Origin: JBEKCB01 sp052139675
GTDB taxonomy: Bacteria > Planctomycetota > Brocadiia > CAIUPP01
Reading direction: 5' to 3'
Length of the DNA: 38,772 bases
Assembly: GCA_052139675.1 (NCBI GenBank)
Contig: JBKQWE010000021.1
Coordinates: forward strand, 1-38,772
Under the pieces are notes generated by a model that had not been told where the DNA came from, did not search any database, and was given only the letters and a program-made list of their open reading frames with translations. The position numbers were made by a program, and so were the translations under genes. Below are positions 14,812 to 23,017 of this stretch, in pieces. How positions within the stretch are numbered: the first letter of the stretch is position 1; every line of letters starts with the position of its first letter.

Positions 14812-17631
14812 CTATTTCGCCGGGGCGGTTCCGCTCCCCGGCTTCTTCGGTTTCAGGAAATCCAGTGGAACCAGTTGAGCGATGGCCGACTGAATCGAGC
14901 GCGTGAGCGACAGCGCCGGATTCAGCCTCCACACCGGGTCGCTGTAATCGCCGCTGACCTTGATCGGGATCACGTTTCCCTTGATCCAATCGAGGAAATC
15001 GAAGAGTTGCGCGACGAGCGGAATCCTCGGCAGTTTGGGCCCGACCTCCACCCTGAATTTGAAGTCCATCTGCTTGCCGTCTTTCTCCATCGTCCCGCTG
15101 CCGTACAACGAAATGAGAGTGCCGATGAGATTGAGTTCATCCGCGATCAGGGTGGAGCCTTTGATCCGGTACGAGAGTTCCATGTCGTGGAACGCTGCCG
15201 CGCCGAGTCGCTTGAACTGAAGGAGATTCAGGACGGACAGGATGCCGGGCAGCGCGCCGATTTGGCCTTCGCGGATCGTCATGGCGCCGGTCGCGCGGAA
15301 GTTCTGAGGATTGGACAAGCTGCCGGAGAACCCGCTCGCGGCGCTCAGCCGTCCGCTCATCCCCTTGATATCCGTCCCCTGAATGATATCGCGCACGTTG
15401 GCATCCGTGAGAAAGAGTTCGCCCCGGAACTCGTCGGCGGTCACATAAGCTTCGTCCGCGTCGCCGCGGATCGCCAGGCTGCCCGCCAGGCGCCCGCCGA
15501 AGCAGTCCGCTGCGACGTCCTCGAGCCGCAGCACGCCGCCGCGCGAGGAGAAAGTCCCGCGAAGGCCTTCCGTCTGCACGCCCTCCAAACTCGCCTGGGC
15601 CACGTTGAACCGGCCCCGGATGAAAAGCTTCCCGGGTTCGGCTTCCATCGCCTGCTCCACCGTGAGGTTCGCCACGGTGAGCTGCAGCGGAATCGCCGCT
15701 TGCAGGGAAAATTTCGGGAGCGTGGCGTCGCACGTGAAAATGGACTGCTCCGGGCCGAGCTTCGGGTCGTCATAGAATTGAATGGCCAGGTTCAGGTTGA
15801 TCGTCCCCTGGGGCTTGAGCGTGTCCCAGAGCTTCAGAAACGATGACGGCATCCCCTTGCGGACGTCCTCATTGAGCACGCCGCCCATGGCGCGAACGAT
15901 CGTGAGCCGCCCGGGCATCCCCTTGTACTTGCCCTTCTCGATCGTCACGCCGATCTGCGTCGGCCCGTTCATGCCGCTGAATTCGGCGCCCTTCAGTTCG
16001 TCGTCTATGATTTCCGCTCTGCCGAACAGGTGTTCAACCGGGTAAGGGAAGTCCACGTAAGCCATGCGGCCGTCGCGCAGATACAGCAGCGTCCGCGTAT
16101 GCGTCTCGGCCGCGCCCTCGGCGCGTTCCGCGTGGAAGTCAACGTCCACGATCCCGCCGACGGCGCTTTCATCGAGCTGCTGCGTGATCGAGGCCGGCAG
16201 CAGGTCGTGCAGTTTCGGCTCCAACAGCAGGTTCGAGACGTGCACCGAGAAATCCCGCGCCGCGCCTTCGGTGAAGTCGAACGTCGTCGGCGGCATCTCG
16301 ATGCTCGCGCCGCCCCACCGGGCCGACGCCTGCGAGAACCACAGCGCGTTGCCGCCGTAGCGGAAGCTCACGTTCAGGATCAGCGGGTAGCCGAGCCGGC
16401 TGTGCGAGAGCGTCAAGTCCCGCGCGCTCACCTCCACGCTCGATTGGACTTCCTTTTCCCCTTTCGCGCGCGACAGTTCCAGCGAGCCATCCACCTGGCC
16501 GCTGATCTTCGCCTCCAGCAGATATTCCTTCAGCCACGCCGGAATCTGGTCGAGGCCCTCCTTCGGCATCATCTCCTTGAAGAGGCCCTCGACCTTGCAC
16601 CCGTACGCGCTGCCGGCCAGTTCGAAAGGCCCGTCCTCTTCGAGCGAGATCAGTCCCGACGTGATGACGAAAGGCGCCTCGCCATACCTGCCTGTGACGC
16701 CCTGGGCGTTGATCTCCTTCGGGTTGAACGTCACGCGCCCGCGAATGTCGGTCAGCTCCGTCGGCCCCGAAACGTGCAGCATCGGAAGCTTCACGCTCGC
16801 GTCGTGGAGCTGCGCCTCGCCCTCGATGTCCAGCGGCGGCTCTTTCGCCGGGTCCCAGGTCAGGTTGGCCTCGACGTCCATCGTCCCGCCGGGCGCATAC
16901 GAGTCCCAGGTCGGAAGCGCCGCCGGCGGCAGAAGGTCGCGGATTTCCGGTCCGAGCTCGACTCCCGACAGCCGCACGTTGGCCTGGACCTGGTCGTTCA
17001 AGCCGGAATTATGAATCTGGGCGCGAATCTTTCCCAGGACGCCGTCCGGCACGCTGATCTCCGACCACCACGCGCCCTCATTCACGCTCCAGGTGCGGAG
17101 GTTGCCCTCGATGCCGGCGAACTGCATGTCGGGGATGCGTTTCTGCGGCCCGCTGCTGCTGATCTGAATTTCGCCGCGGACGACGTCCACCCGCGGCATC
17201 GGCCAGCCCGTCGCCTTCGGCAAATGGAGCCGGCTCAGGAACGGCCAGCGGCCCGCCTCGTCCAGCTCGAGGTTGACCTGCGGATGCTCGATCTGGATCT
17301 CCCTAGCCACGAAGGAACCGCTCAGCAACGCGCCCCACCTTGGAAGCAGCGTGACCTCTTCAATCTCCGCGACCGGCTGCGCGGTCCCGGCGCCGGGGTC
17401 CTCGATGCGGATTCCCTTCACGACGATGCCGCGCTCCAGCGCAAATTGCGCCTCGGCGACGGAGATGCGGCCCTCGACCATCTCGGAGAGCTTCGATTCG
17501 GCCATGACGCGCAGGCGCGCCGGGGAGAGGTAGACGTGCCACGCGATGGTGATGCCGATCGCGAGGATGACCAGTCCCCAGATCACCCAGCGGGCCCACC
17601 TGAAACGGCGCTTACGGACTTCGTCCGCCAC
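14812..17631 (-). CDS. AsmA-like envelope protein
   Basis: 939 residues. One N-terminal membrane anchor (about 13-33, WVIWGLVILAIGITIAWHVYL) is followed by a long beta-rich repeat-type periplasmic body. Typical elements are the AESKLSEMVEGRISVAEAQF N-terminal block and, near the C-terminus, LSYRIKGSTLIADELNL, LYGSGTMEKDG and VKVSGDYSDPVWRLNP-like sequence. AsmA/TamB-type proteins are thought to form bridges for phospholipid transport between inner and outer membranes, which supports a two-membrane envelope. It lies four bases after the glycosyltransferase gene and 19 bases before pilT, so the genes are surely co-transcribed. The subfamily is not assigned. Confidence 0.87.
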   Translation of the reverse strand: MADEVRKRRFRWARWVIWGLVILAIGITIAWHVYLSPARLRVMAESKLSEMVEGRISVAEAQFALERGIVVKGIRIEDPGAGTAQPVAEIEEVTLLPRWGALLSGSFVAREIQIEHPQVNLELDEAGRWPFLSRLHLPKATGWPMPRVDVVRGEIQISSSGPQKRIPDMQFAGIEGNLRTWSVNEGAWWSEISVPDGVLGKIRAQIHNSGLNDQVQANVRLSGVELGPEIRDLLPPAALPTWDSYAPGGTMDVEANLTWDPAKEPPLDIEGEAQLHDASVKLPMLHVSGPTELTDIRGRVTFNPKEINAQGVTGRYGEAPFVITSGLISLEEDGPFELAGSAYGCKVEGLFKEMMPKEGLDQIPAWLKEYLLEAKISGQVDGSLELSRAKGEKEVQSSVEVSARDLTLSHSRLGYPLILNVSFRYGGNALWFSQASARWGGASIEMPPTTFDFTEGAARDFSVHVSNLLLEPKLHDLLPASITQQLDESAVGGIVDVDFHAERAEGAAETHTRTLLYLRDGRMAYVDFPYPVEHLFGRAEIIDDELKGAEFSGMNGPTQIGVTIEKGKYKGMPGRLTIVRAMGGVLNEDVRKGMPSSFLKLWDTLKPQGTINLNLAIQFYDDPKLGPEQSIFTCDATLPKFSLQAAIPLQLTVANLTVEQAMEAEPGKLFIRGRFNVAQASLEGVQTEGLRGTFSSRGGVLRLEDVAADCFGGRLAGSLAIRGDADEAYVTADEFRGELFLTDANVRDIIQGTDIKGMSGRLSAASGFSGSLSNPQNFRATGAMTIREGQIGALPGILSVLNLLQFKRLGAAAFHDMELSYRIKGSTLIADELNLIGTLISLYGSGTMEKDGKQMDFKFRVEVGPKLPRIPLVAQLFDFLDWIKGNVIPIKVSGDYSDPVWRLNPALSLTRSIQSAIAQLVPLDFLKPKKPGSGTAPAK

Positions 17632-17635
17632 TGGC

Positions 17636-18889
17636 TCATCTCTCCCGAGCGGGGGCGCTTCGCCGCCGCCAGGCCCGGACCGACTCCGCGCCTGATGCAG
17701 CCAAGAGGATCACAAAAGGCATTACGGGCGTGCGATATCTGACCGAGCCGACAAAGACCATGTGCAGCAGTGTAAAGTACGCGACCGGCGAGAGCAAGAG
17801 CAACAGCAGCGCGATTTCCCGTTTTCGCTTCAGGATGCCCACGAAGGCCATAAGGATTATCGGCGCCCAGGCGCAAATGTTGACCGCAATGCCGAGCGGC
17901 CGCCGGTACGGGCCGTAATTGGGCAGAGGGTTCCAGAACCGCGCGAATTTCTCGGCGGCCAGCGCGCAGAATCGGCCCGGATGCCCGCGGATATACCGAA
18001 GCGCGGCGTTCTTGAAGAACTGGTTATTCTCGTATTCGCCCATCGGCCCGCCGCCGCGTTCCTTGACCCAGTCAATGCGGTCCATCATCGGCCCGCCGTC
18101 GGCACAGGGCGAGTTCGCCTCATACAGCGACTCGCCGACCTGCAAGGTCGTCGGGATGAATCGCCCGAAGATTCCATAGTTCCGCATGATCCAGGGCAGC
18201 ATCACCAGCGCCATCGCGGCGACCATCGTTCCCCATGCCGCCATCGCCCCGGGCCGATGTCCGCGCCGAGCCAGCCAAATCGGCAACAGGAAAAGCGGGA
18301 AGAGAAGCAGCGAACTCCTTAGAAGGACGAGCAGCCCGAGCAGCACGCCCGCGATCGCTGAAACCAGCAGCGCCCGCGGCGTGGATTTCTCCAGCGCGTC
18401 CGCGCACTCGAACAGGAACAGCATCAGCGTCACGAGCCCCAGCGTGAACAGCGTCTCGGCCAGCAGGAATCCGGTGAAATAGATGAAGAACGGGTAAACC
18501 GCCGCGATGCAGCCGGCCGTGATTCCTGCCCAGTCGCCGCAGAGCCTGCGCCCGAGCAACGCCAGCAGCACGCACATGGCCGAGTCCGCAATAGCTTGAA
18601 CCAGGTAAATTCCCTGCGGCCGTTGCAGCCCGATCGAATGGCACGCCGCCAGAAAAATCGGATAGCCCGGCGCGCGCGAGGCCTGCCGGCCCGAGTCCTC
18701 CCGGAACCCCTCGCCGGCCAGCCAATTGCGAGCGATGGAATCGTAAATCGCCGCATCAGGAAAAATCAGACCCTCGCCGCGCGGCGCCGCGAAGGCCGCA
18801 AACGCCACCCGCACGGCGAGTGCCGCCAGAAACAGCAGACACAGCCAACGCCGCCGGAATGGCAAGAGGTTGTCCTTACTCGAAGGCAT
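17636..18889 (-). CDS. GT39/ArnT-like membrane glycosyltransferase
   Basis: 417 residues with about nine membrane helices. The first external loop carries FPDAAIYDSIARNWLAGEGF, the acidic-plus-tyrosine loop typical of GT-C transferases of the PMT/ArnT/GT39 group, followed by RAPGYPIFLA. These enzymes transfer a sugar from a polyprenyl-phosphate donor to protein or lipid on the outer face of the inner membrane. It is first in the five-gene minus-strand run, and its start ATG at 18889 follows AAAGGAG. That ribosome site lies inside one arm of a perfect 8-bp inverted repeat. The acceptor is unknown; pilin or envelope glycosylation is possible given pilT two genes downstream. Confidence 0.85.
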   Translation of the reverse strand: MPSSKDNLLPFRRRWLCLLFLAALAVRVAFAAFAAPRGEGLIFPDAAIYDSIARNWLAGEGFREDSGRQASRAPGYPIFLAACHSIGLQRPQGIYLVQAIADSAMCVLLALLGRRLCGDWAGITAGCIAAVYPFFIYFTGFLLAETLFTLGLVTLMLFLFECADALEKSTPRALLVSAIAGVLLGLLVLLRSSLLLFPLFLLPIWLARRGHRPGAMAAWGTMVAAMALVMLPWIMRNYGIFGRFIPTTLQVGESLYEANSPCADGGPMMDRIDWVKERGGGPMGEYENNQFFKNAALRYIRGHPGRFCALAAEKFARFWNPLPNYGPYRRPLGIAVNICAWAPIILMAFVGILKRKREIALLLLLLSPVAYFTLLHMVFVGSVRYRTPVMPFVILLAASGAESVRAWRRRSAPARER

Positions 18890-18925
18890 GCACTCCTTTG
18901 AGCCGACCCATTCTCATGGAGTGCA
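18889..18925 (-). promoter_or_regulatory. Inverted repeat overlapping ribosome site and start codon
   Basis: TGCACTCC (18925-18918 on the minus strand) is exactly complementary to GGAGTGCA (18896-18889), which contains the Shine-Dalgarno GGAG and the first base of the start codon. In RNA this would form an 8-bp stem with a 21-base loop that hides the start. A possible -35 TTGACT (18939-18934) would put the start downstream of the first arm, so the hairpin forms only if transcription begins further upstream. Confidence 0.4.
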
Positions 18926-19033
18926 GCCACAAAAGTCAAGATTAGGCGGTGGCGCGGAGCGTAGGCTTCGGTCCGCATTGATCTTATGCCCTCTGCGGCC
19001 CCTGCACGGCGAACGCGGCATTCGTCGGCGATT

Positions 19034-19062
19034 TGGCAAACCGCGCGCTTGCCGATATAATC
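19034..19062 (+). promoter_or_regulatory. Sigma-70 type promoter for leuS
   Basis: TTGGCA (19034-19039), 17-base spacer, perfect TATAAT (19057-19062). The predicted start near 19069 leaves a leader of about 31 bases, too short for a T-box or attenuator. Confidence 0.82.
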
Positions 19063-19100
19063 CTCCATTTGACCGTCCTCAAGCCAAGCGGAGAAGAGGA

Positions 19101-21581
19101 ATGCCAGCCATGACTTACAATTTCAACGAGATCGAGCGGAAATGGCAGCGGCACTGGGAAGAGGAGCAGACTTTCCGAGCCGTCGGGCCGGGTGATCCTG
19201 GTTTCCAGCCGGATAAGCCGAAGTACTACGTCCTCATCGAATTCCCGTATCTGTCCGGCGAAGGGCTCCACGTCGGCCACCCGCGCAGCTACAGCGGGCT
19301 CGACGTCGTCGCTCGCAAGCGACGCATGGAAGGATACAACGTCCTGTACCCGATTGGCTGGGATGCATTCGGGTTGCCGGCCGAAAACTACGCGATCAAG
19401 ACCGGCCAGAACCCGCGCGCTGTGACGATCAAGAACGTGGCCAATTTCCGCCGGCAACTCAAGCGCATCGGTTTCTCCTTCGACTGGTCGCGCGAAGTGG
19501 ATACGACCGACCCGGCGTACTACAAGTGGACGCAGTGGATCTTCCTCAAGCTCTTCGAAAAGGGCCTCGCGTACAAGGCGGAGATCCCGATCAACTGGTG
19601 CAGCTCGTGCAAGGTCGGGCTGGCGAACGAGGAGGTCGTTGGCGGCGCGTGCGAGCGCTGCGGCGGCGCGGTCGTCCGGCGCATGCGCAAGCAGTGGATG
19701 CTGCGGATCACCGCCTACGCCGAGCGACTGCTCGCCGACCTGGATACGGTGGACTACCTCGAGAAGATCAAGATGCAGCAACGCAACTGGATCGGCCGCT
19801 CGACCGGCGCCGAAGTGGAGTTCCCTGTCGTAGGCCAGCCGGGCTGTTCGATGCGGATCTTCACGACGCGGCCGGACACGCTCTTCGGGGTGACGTACAT
19901 GGTCCTCGCGCCGGAGCACCCGCTCCTCGGCAAGCTGCTGCCGCGCTGCTCCAACGCTGCGGAAGTCCGCGCCTACGTCGAGGCCGCGGCGCGCAAGTCC
20001 GACTTCGAGCGCACCGAGCTCGCCAAGGAAGTCACCGGCGTCGAAATCAAGGGCGTCCGCGTCCTCAACCCGGCCAGCCGGTCCGAAGTGCCCGTCTGGG
20101 TGGCCGACTACGTCCTGATCTCCTACGGCACCGGCGCGATCATGGCCGTGCCCGGCCACGACGAGCGCGACTGGCGTTTCGCGCGCAAGTACGGTCTGCC
20201 CATCGTCGAGGTCATCTCCGGCGGCAACGTCGCCGAGGCGGCGTTTGTGGAGATCGAGAAGGGCATGCTCGTAAACTCCGGCCCGCTCAACGGCCTGCGG
20301 CCCGACCAGGCCATCGTGAAAATGACCGAGATCGTCACGCGCGCCGGATACGGCGTCGCCTCCGTACAATATAAACTGCGCGACTGGGTCTTCTCGCGCC
20401 AGCGGTATTGGGGCGAGCCGATCCCGGTCGTGGATTGCCCGAAGTGCGGCTGGACGCCGCTGCCGGAAAGCGAGCTGCCGCTCGTGCTGCCGGAGGTCGA
20501 GCAATTTCAGACCAGCGAGACGGGCGAATCGCCGCTGGCCCTCATCACCGGCTGGGTCAACACCGTCTGCCCGAAGTGCGGAGGCCGGGCGAAGCGCGAG
20601 ACCGACACCATGCCGCAGTGGGCCGGTTCGTCCTGGTATTTCCTGCGCTACACCGATCCGCAGAACGACCGCGCCCTGGCGAGCCGCGAGCGGCTGAATT
20701 ATTGGACGCCCGTGGACTGGTACAACGGCGGCATGGAGCACACCACGCTCCACCTGCTCTACTCGCGGTTCTGGCACAAATTCCTCTACGACATCGGCGT
20801 CGTGCCGACCTCCGAGCCGTACAAGAAGCGCACCTCGCACGGTCTCGTCCTAGGCGAGAATGGCGAGAAGATGTCCAAGTCGCGCGGGAACGTCGTCAAC
20901 CCGGACGAGATGGTGGAGAAGCACGGCGCGGACGCGTTCCGGCTCTACGAGATGTTCATGGGCGCCTTCGACCAGCCGATCCCCTGGTCCACGAGCGGGC
21001 TGAACGGGATGTCGCGCTTTCTGTACCGGGTCTGGGAACTCAAGGACAAGGTCGCAGCCGATGCCCCCGCCGATGGGATCGCCGAGCCCGCTCTTCGCAG
21101 CTCCGCTGCTTCGGCGGGCGGAGAAGAGCGCCTGCTCCACCAGACGATCAAGCAAGTCGGCGATCGCGTCGAGGCGATGAAGTTCAACACCGCCATCGCC
21201 GCGCTGATGACGCTGGCGAACCAGTTCGGGTCACAGGAGCGAATTCGGAAGGATCATTGGCAGAAGTTCCTGACGCTGCTGGCGCCCTTCGCGCCGCACA
21301 TCTGCGAGGAACTCTGGCAGACGCTCGGGCATGACCGAAGCCTGGCGCATGAGCCCTGGCCGCGGTTCGATCCGGCCATGCTGCTGGAGGACGAGATCGA
21401 GATCCCCATCCAGGTCAACGGCAAGCTTCGCTCCAAGGTGCGGGCGCCCGCCGGTGCGGACCGCGAGAAAATCCAGGAGATCGCCCTCGCCGATGAGCGC
21501 ACGCGAACCGCGCTGGCCGGCAAGCCGGTCCGGAAGGTGATCATCGTGCCCGGGCGCATGGTGAATATCGTGACCGGCTGA
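19101..21581 (+). CDS. leuS: Leucyl-tRNA synthetase
   Basis: 826 residues, a class Ia synthetase that charges tRNA-Leu with leucine. It starts in the usual way (YNFNEIERKWQRHWEE). The HIGH motif reads HVGH in GEGLHVGHPRSY, and KMSKS is in GEKMSKSRGNVV. The CP1 editing domain includes TTRPDTLFGVTYMVLAPEHP and GTGAIMAVPGHDERD. Cysteine pairs (CSSCK and CERCGG; CPKCGW and CPKCGG) are likely zinc sites. The C-terminal end KVIIVPGRMVNIVTG is typical. The ATG at 19101 is chosen (GGAG seven bases upstream); an ATG at 19110 is almost as good. The frame is open upstream to 18870, but the promoter at 19034-19062 excludes those starts. It has its own promoter and trailing hairpins, so it is monocistronic. 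Confidence 0.97.
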   Translation: MPAMTYNFNEIERKWQRHWEEEQTFRAVGPGDPGFQPDKPKYYVLIEFPYLSGEGLHVGHPRSYSGLDVVARKRRMEGYNVLYPIGWDAFGLPAENYAIKTGQNPRAVTIKNVANFRRQLKRIGFSFDWSREVDTTDPAYYKWTQWIFLKLFEKGLAYKAEIPINWCSSCKVGLANEEVVGGACERCGGAVVRRMRKQWMLRITAYAERLLADLDTVDYLEKIKMQQRNWIGRSTGAEVEFPVVGQPGCSMRIFTTRPDTLFGVTYMVLAPEHPLLGKLLPRCSNAAEVRAYVEAAARKSDFERTELAKEVTGVEIKGVRVLNPASRSEVPVWVADYVLISYGTGAIMAVPGHDERDWRFARKYGLPIVEVISGGNVAEAAFVEIEKGMLVNSGPLNGLRPDQAIVKMTEIVTRAGYGVASVQYKLRDWVFSRQRYWGEPIPVVDCPKCGWTPLPESELPLVLPEVEQFQTSETGESPLALITGWVNTVCPKCGGRAKRETDTMPQWAGSSWYFLRYTDPQNDRALASRERLNYWTPVDWYNGGMEHTTLHLLYSRFWHKFLYDIGVVPTSEPYKKRTSHGLVLGENGEKMSKSRGNVVNPDEMVEKHGADAFRLYEMFMGAFDQPIPWSTSGLNGMSRFLYRVWELKDKVAADAPADGIAEPALRSSAASAGGEERLLHQTIKQVGDRVEAMKFNTAIAALMTLANQFGSQERIRKDHWQKFLTLLAPFAPHICEELWQTLGHDRSLAHEPWPRFDPAMLLEDEIEIPIQVNGKLRSKVRAPAGADREKIQEIALADERTRTALAGKPVRKVIIVPGRMVNIVTG

Positions 21582-21582
21582 A

Positions 21583-21616
21583 ATTGATTGCGGCTTGCTC
21601 CAAAGACGCAATCAAT
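21583..21616 (+). terminator. Hairpin directly after leuS
   Basis: ATTGATTGCG (21583-21592) pairs perfectly with CGCAATCAAT (21607-21616) over a 14-base loop, starting one base after the leuS stop. No run of T follows, so it would act as a stability element or factor-assisted terminator. Confidence 0.5.
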
Positions 21617-21697
21617 CGTCCTCGTTCTCTTCGTCGTCCTCGTCCTCGGGCATCGAGATGTGCAGTTCGAGGACGACGACGAGGACGAAGGACGATT
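21614..21697. repeat. Long imperfect palindrome of CGTCCTCG-type low-complexity sequence
   Basis: The left arm (about 21614-21648) is built of CGTCCTCG-like units. The right arm (about 21668-21697) is built of the complementary CGAGGACGACGA units. The outermost nine bases pair perfectly (AATCGTCCT with AGGACGATT); the middle pairs with shifts. It lies between the convergent leuS and HAMP genes, overlaps the leuS hairpin by three bases, and could be one copy of a dispersed intergenic palindrome. No second copy is seen in this window. Confidence 0.6.
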
Positions 21698-21714
21698 ACG
21701 AGCTTGAGCGGACC

Positions 21715-22371
21715 CTAGTACAGTATCGGCGTTTCCTCTTCCAGGTTGCCCACGCGCGCGTCCTGGATGATGCGCAGGGCCTGCCGCACGCGTTCCTCCA
21801 GTTCCTCGGAGCGAATCCTGCCGTTCGCCAGGTCGGCCTCGAGGTCCGACAGGTTCTTCTGCAAGGCCTTCATCCGGTTGCGGTGGAAACGCGAACGCGC
21901 CTGGATACAATCCATCATGTCGTTGAACTTCTCGGCGAAATCATCTATATAGTCCCCGTCCCGCACCCGGACTCGCTCGTGCTGGCGCCCCTGCGAAACC
22001 TGCATGGCCACCTGGCCCAGGCGGTGCAGCGGGCCCGCCACGCGGTGCGACACGATGCGCGCGGCAACGAGCGCGACGACGCCGAGGATCAGCGCCAGCA
22101 CACCGGTCGTCAGCAGAATGCGCAGGCACACGCCCCAGAACATTCCGTCCGGGCTCGCGCCACGCATGGACCAGACGGCCCGATCCAGGATCGGCGACCA
22201 GAGCAGGTACAGCGCCGCCCACGCCGCCGTCGTCCCCACAAGGGCCGGCGCGGCGACCAGCCACAGCGCCATGCGCCCGCGAAGGTTCGGGAGAATCCAC
22301 CTCTGCCTCCGGCGCGACACCGCCTCGGGCAGGGACATAGCGGCTTTCTCGATGGGTATGGTCAGCGGCAT
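21715..22371 (-). CDS. HAMP-domain membrane protein without output domain
   Basis: 218 residues. Two membrane helices (about 36-58 and 87-112) frame a short external loop of roughly 30 residues. A HAMP domain follows (RIVSHRVAGPLHRLGQVAMQVSQG then DDFAEKFNDMMDCI), and then a coiled coil (LQKNLSDLEADLANG, LEERVRQALRII). Sensor kinases and chemoreceptors carry HAMP between the membrane and an output domain; here the protein ends after the coiled coil, so it would signal through a partner. The ATG at 22371 is preferred over a longer frame because the sigma-54 promoter at 22418-22433 lies inside the longer version. It is downstream of, and on the same strand as, the NtrC-type activator. Confidence 0.83.
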   Translation of the reverse strand: MPLTIPIEKAAMSLPEAVSRRRQRWILPNLRGRMALWLVAAPALVGTTAAWAALYLLWSPILDRAVWSMRGASPDGMFWGVCLRILLTTGVLALILGVVALVAARIVSHRVAGPLHRLGQVAMQVSQGRQHERVRVRDGDYIDDFAEKFNDMMDCIQARSRFHRNRMKALQKNLSDLEADLANGRIRSEELEERVRQALRIIQDARVGNLEEETPILY

Positions 22372-22417
22372 GACTCTTGTTCCTCTCGACAAATGCCTGG
22401 TGGCATACTTTGGAAAA

Positions 22418-22433
22418 AGCAAAGAGTGTGCCA
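22418..22433 (-). promoter_or_regulatory. Consensus sigma-54 (RpoN) promoter for the HAMP gene
   Basis: On the minus strand the bases TGGCACACTCTTTGCT match TGGCAC-N5-TTGCW without mismatch. GG (22432-22431) and GC (22420-22419) are exactly ten bases apart. The predicted start near 22407 leaves a 36-base leader before the ATG at 22371. Confidence 0.82.
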
Positions 22434-23017
22434 TTCGATTTCGGGTCGCAGCGATGAAGCAGGCAGGCCATGAATGCAGCAGGCGCACCCCGTTGCCCGG
22501 CATAGCCGCAAGCAACTGAATGGCAATGAGTTACAAAGTTAAACCGACTCAAAAAGGAGGCTAGATCTTATCGAAATGCGCCCCCGTTTGCGACACCGAA
22601 AACCCCGGAAAGCGCCGGTCTCTTTAGCTGATACCGTCCGATTATGATACAGTGGCATCGCAGTTTGGCGCGCGGTATTCCGAGGCGACAGCGGACGGAA
22701 CAGGGAAGGATCGGAAAGCAATCAGGATCGGAAGCGGGATGGAACGGCCGGACTCTGCCGGGACATGGCGACGCGCAAGCCGTTATTCTGACTGGAGCCG
22801 GTTCTACTCTGCGTAGCAGCTAGGCTACGTAGCACGAGCTGAATTCAGTCGCGTGGCGCGTCGAAACCGACGACGCCCAATCGATGTTTGGGAATTCCCG
22901 CTATCGTCCCGTTTCCGACTTGACAGGCTTGCTCATAGATGTCCCCGCCGCGCCAAAAGTAGCCTAGAGAGTTCGCCCCGACCTCAACCGCCGTGGCGTT
23001 TCTCTGTGCCTAACAAA
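22434..23017. other. Gene-free stretch, possible site for activator binding
   Basis: Almost 600 bases upstream of the HAMP promoter show no credible gene; the open frames are short, lack ribosome sites and have unlikely composition. A small hairpin GCGTAGC/GCTACG lies at 22812-22830. Sequence this far upstream of a sigma-54 promoter could hold enhancer sites, but no repeated motif was recognised. Confidence 0.5.

Noticed and set aside
16030..17742. 570-codon open frame on the plus strand
   Set aside because: Antisense to the AsmA-like gene and overlapping the start of its operon; Arg-rich shadow.
18984..20840. 618-codon open frame on the minus strand
   Set aside because: Antisense to leuS, whose motifs are unmistakable; composition is typical of a GC-rich shadow frame.
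22401..22433. Imperfect inverted repeat TGGCATAC...GTGTGCCA considered as an operator
   Set aside because: One arm is fully explained by the sigma-54 promoter; the other matches only in part, so a separate operator is not supported.
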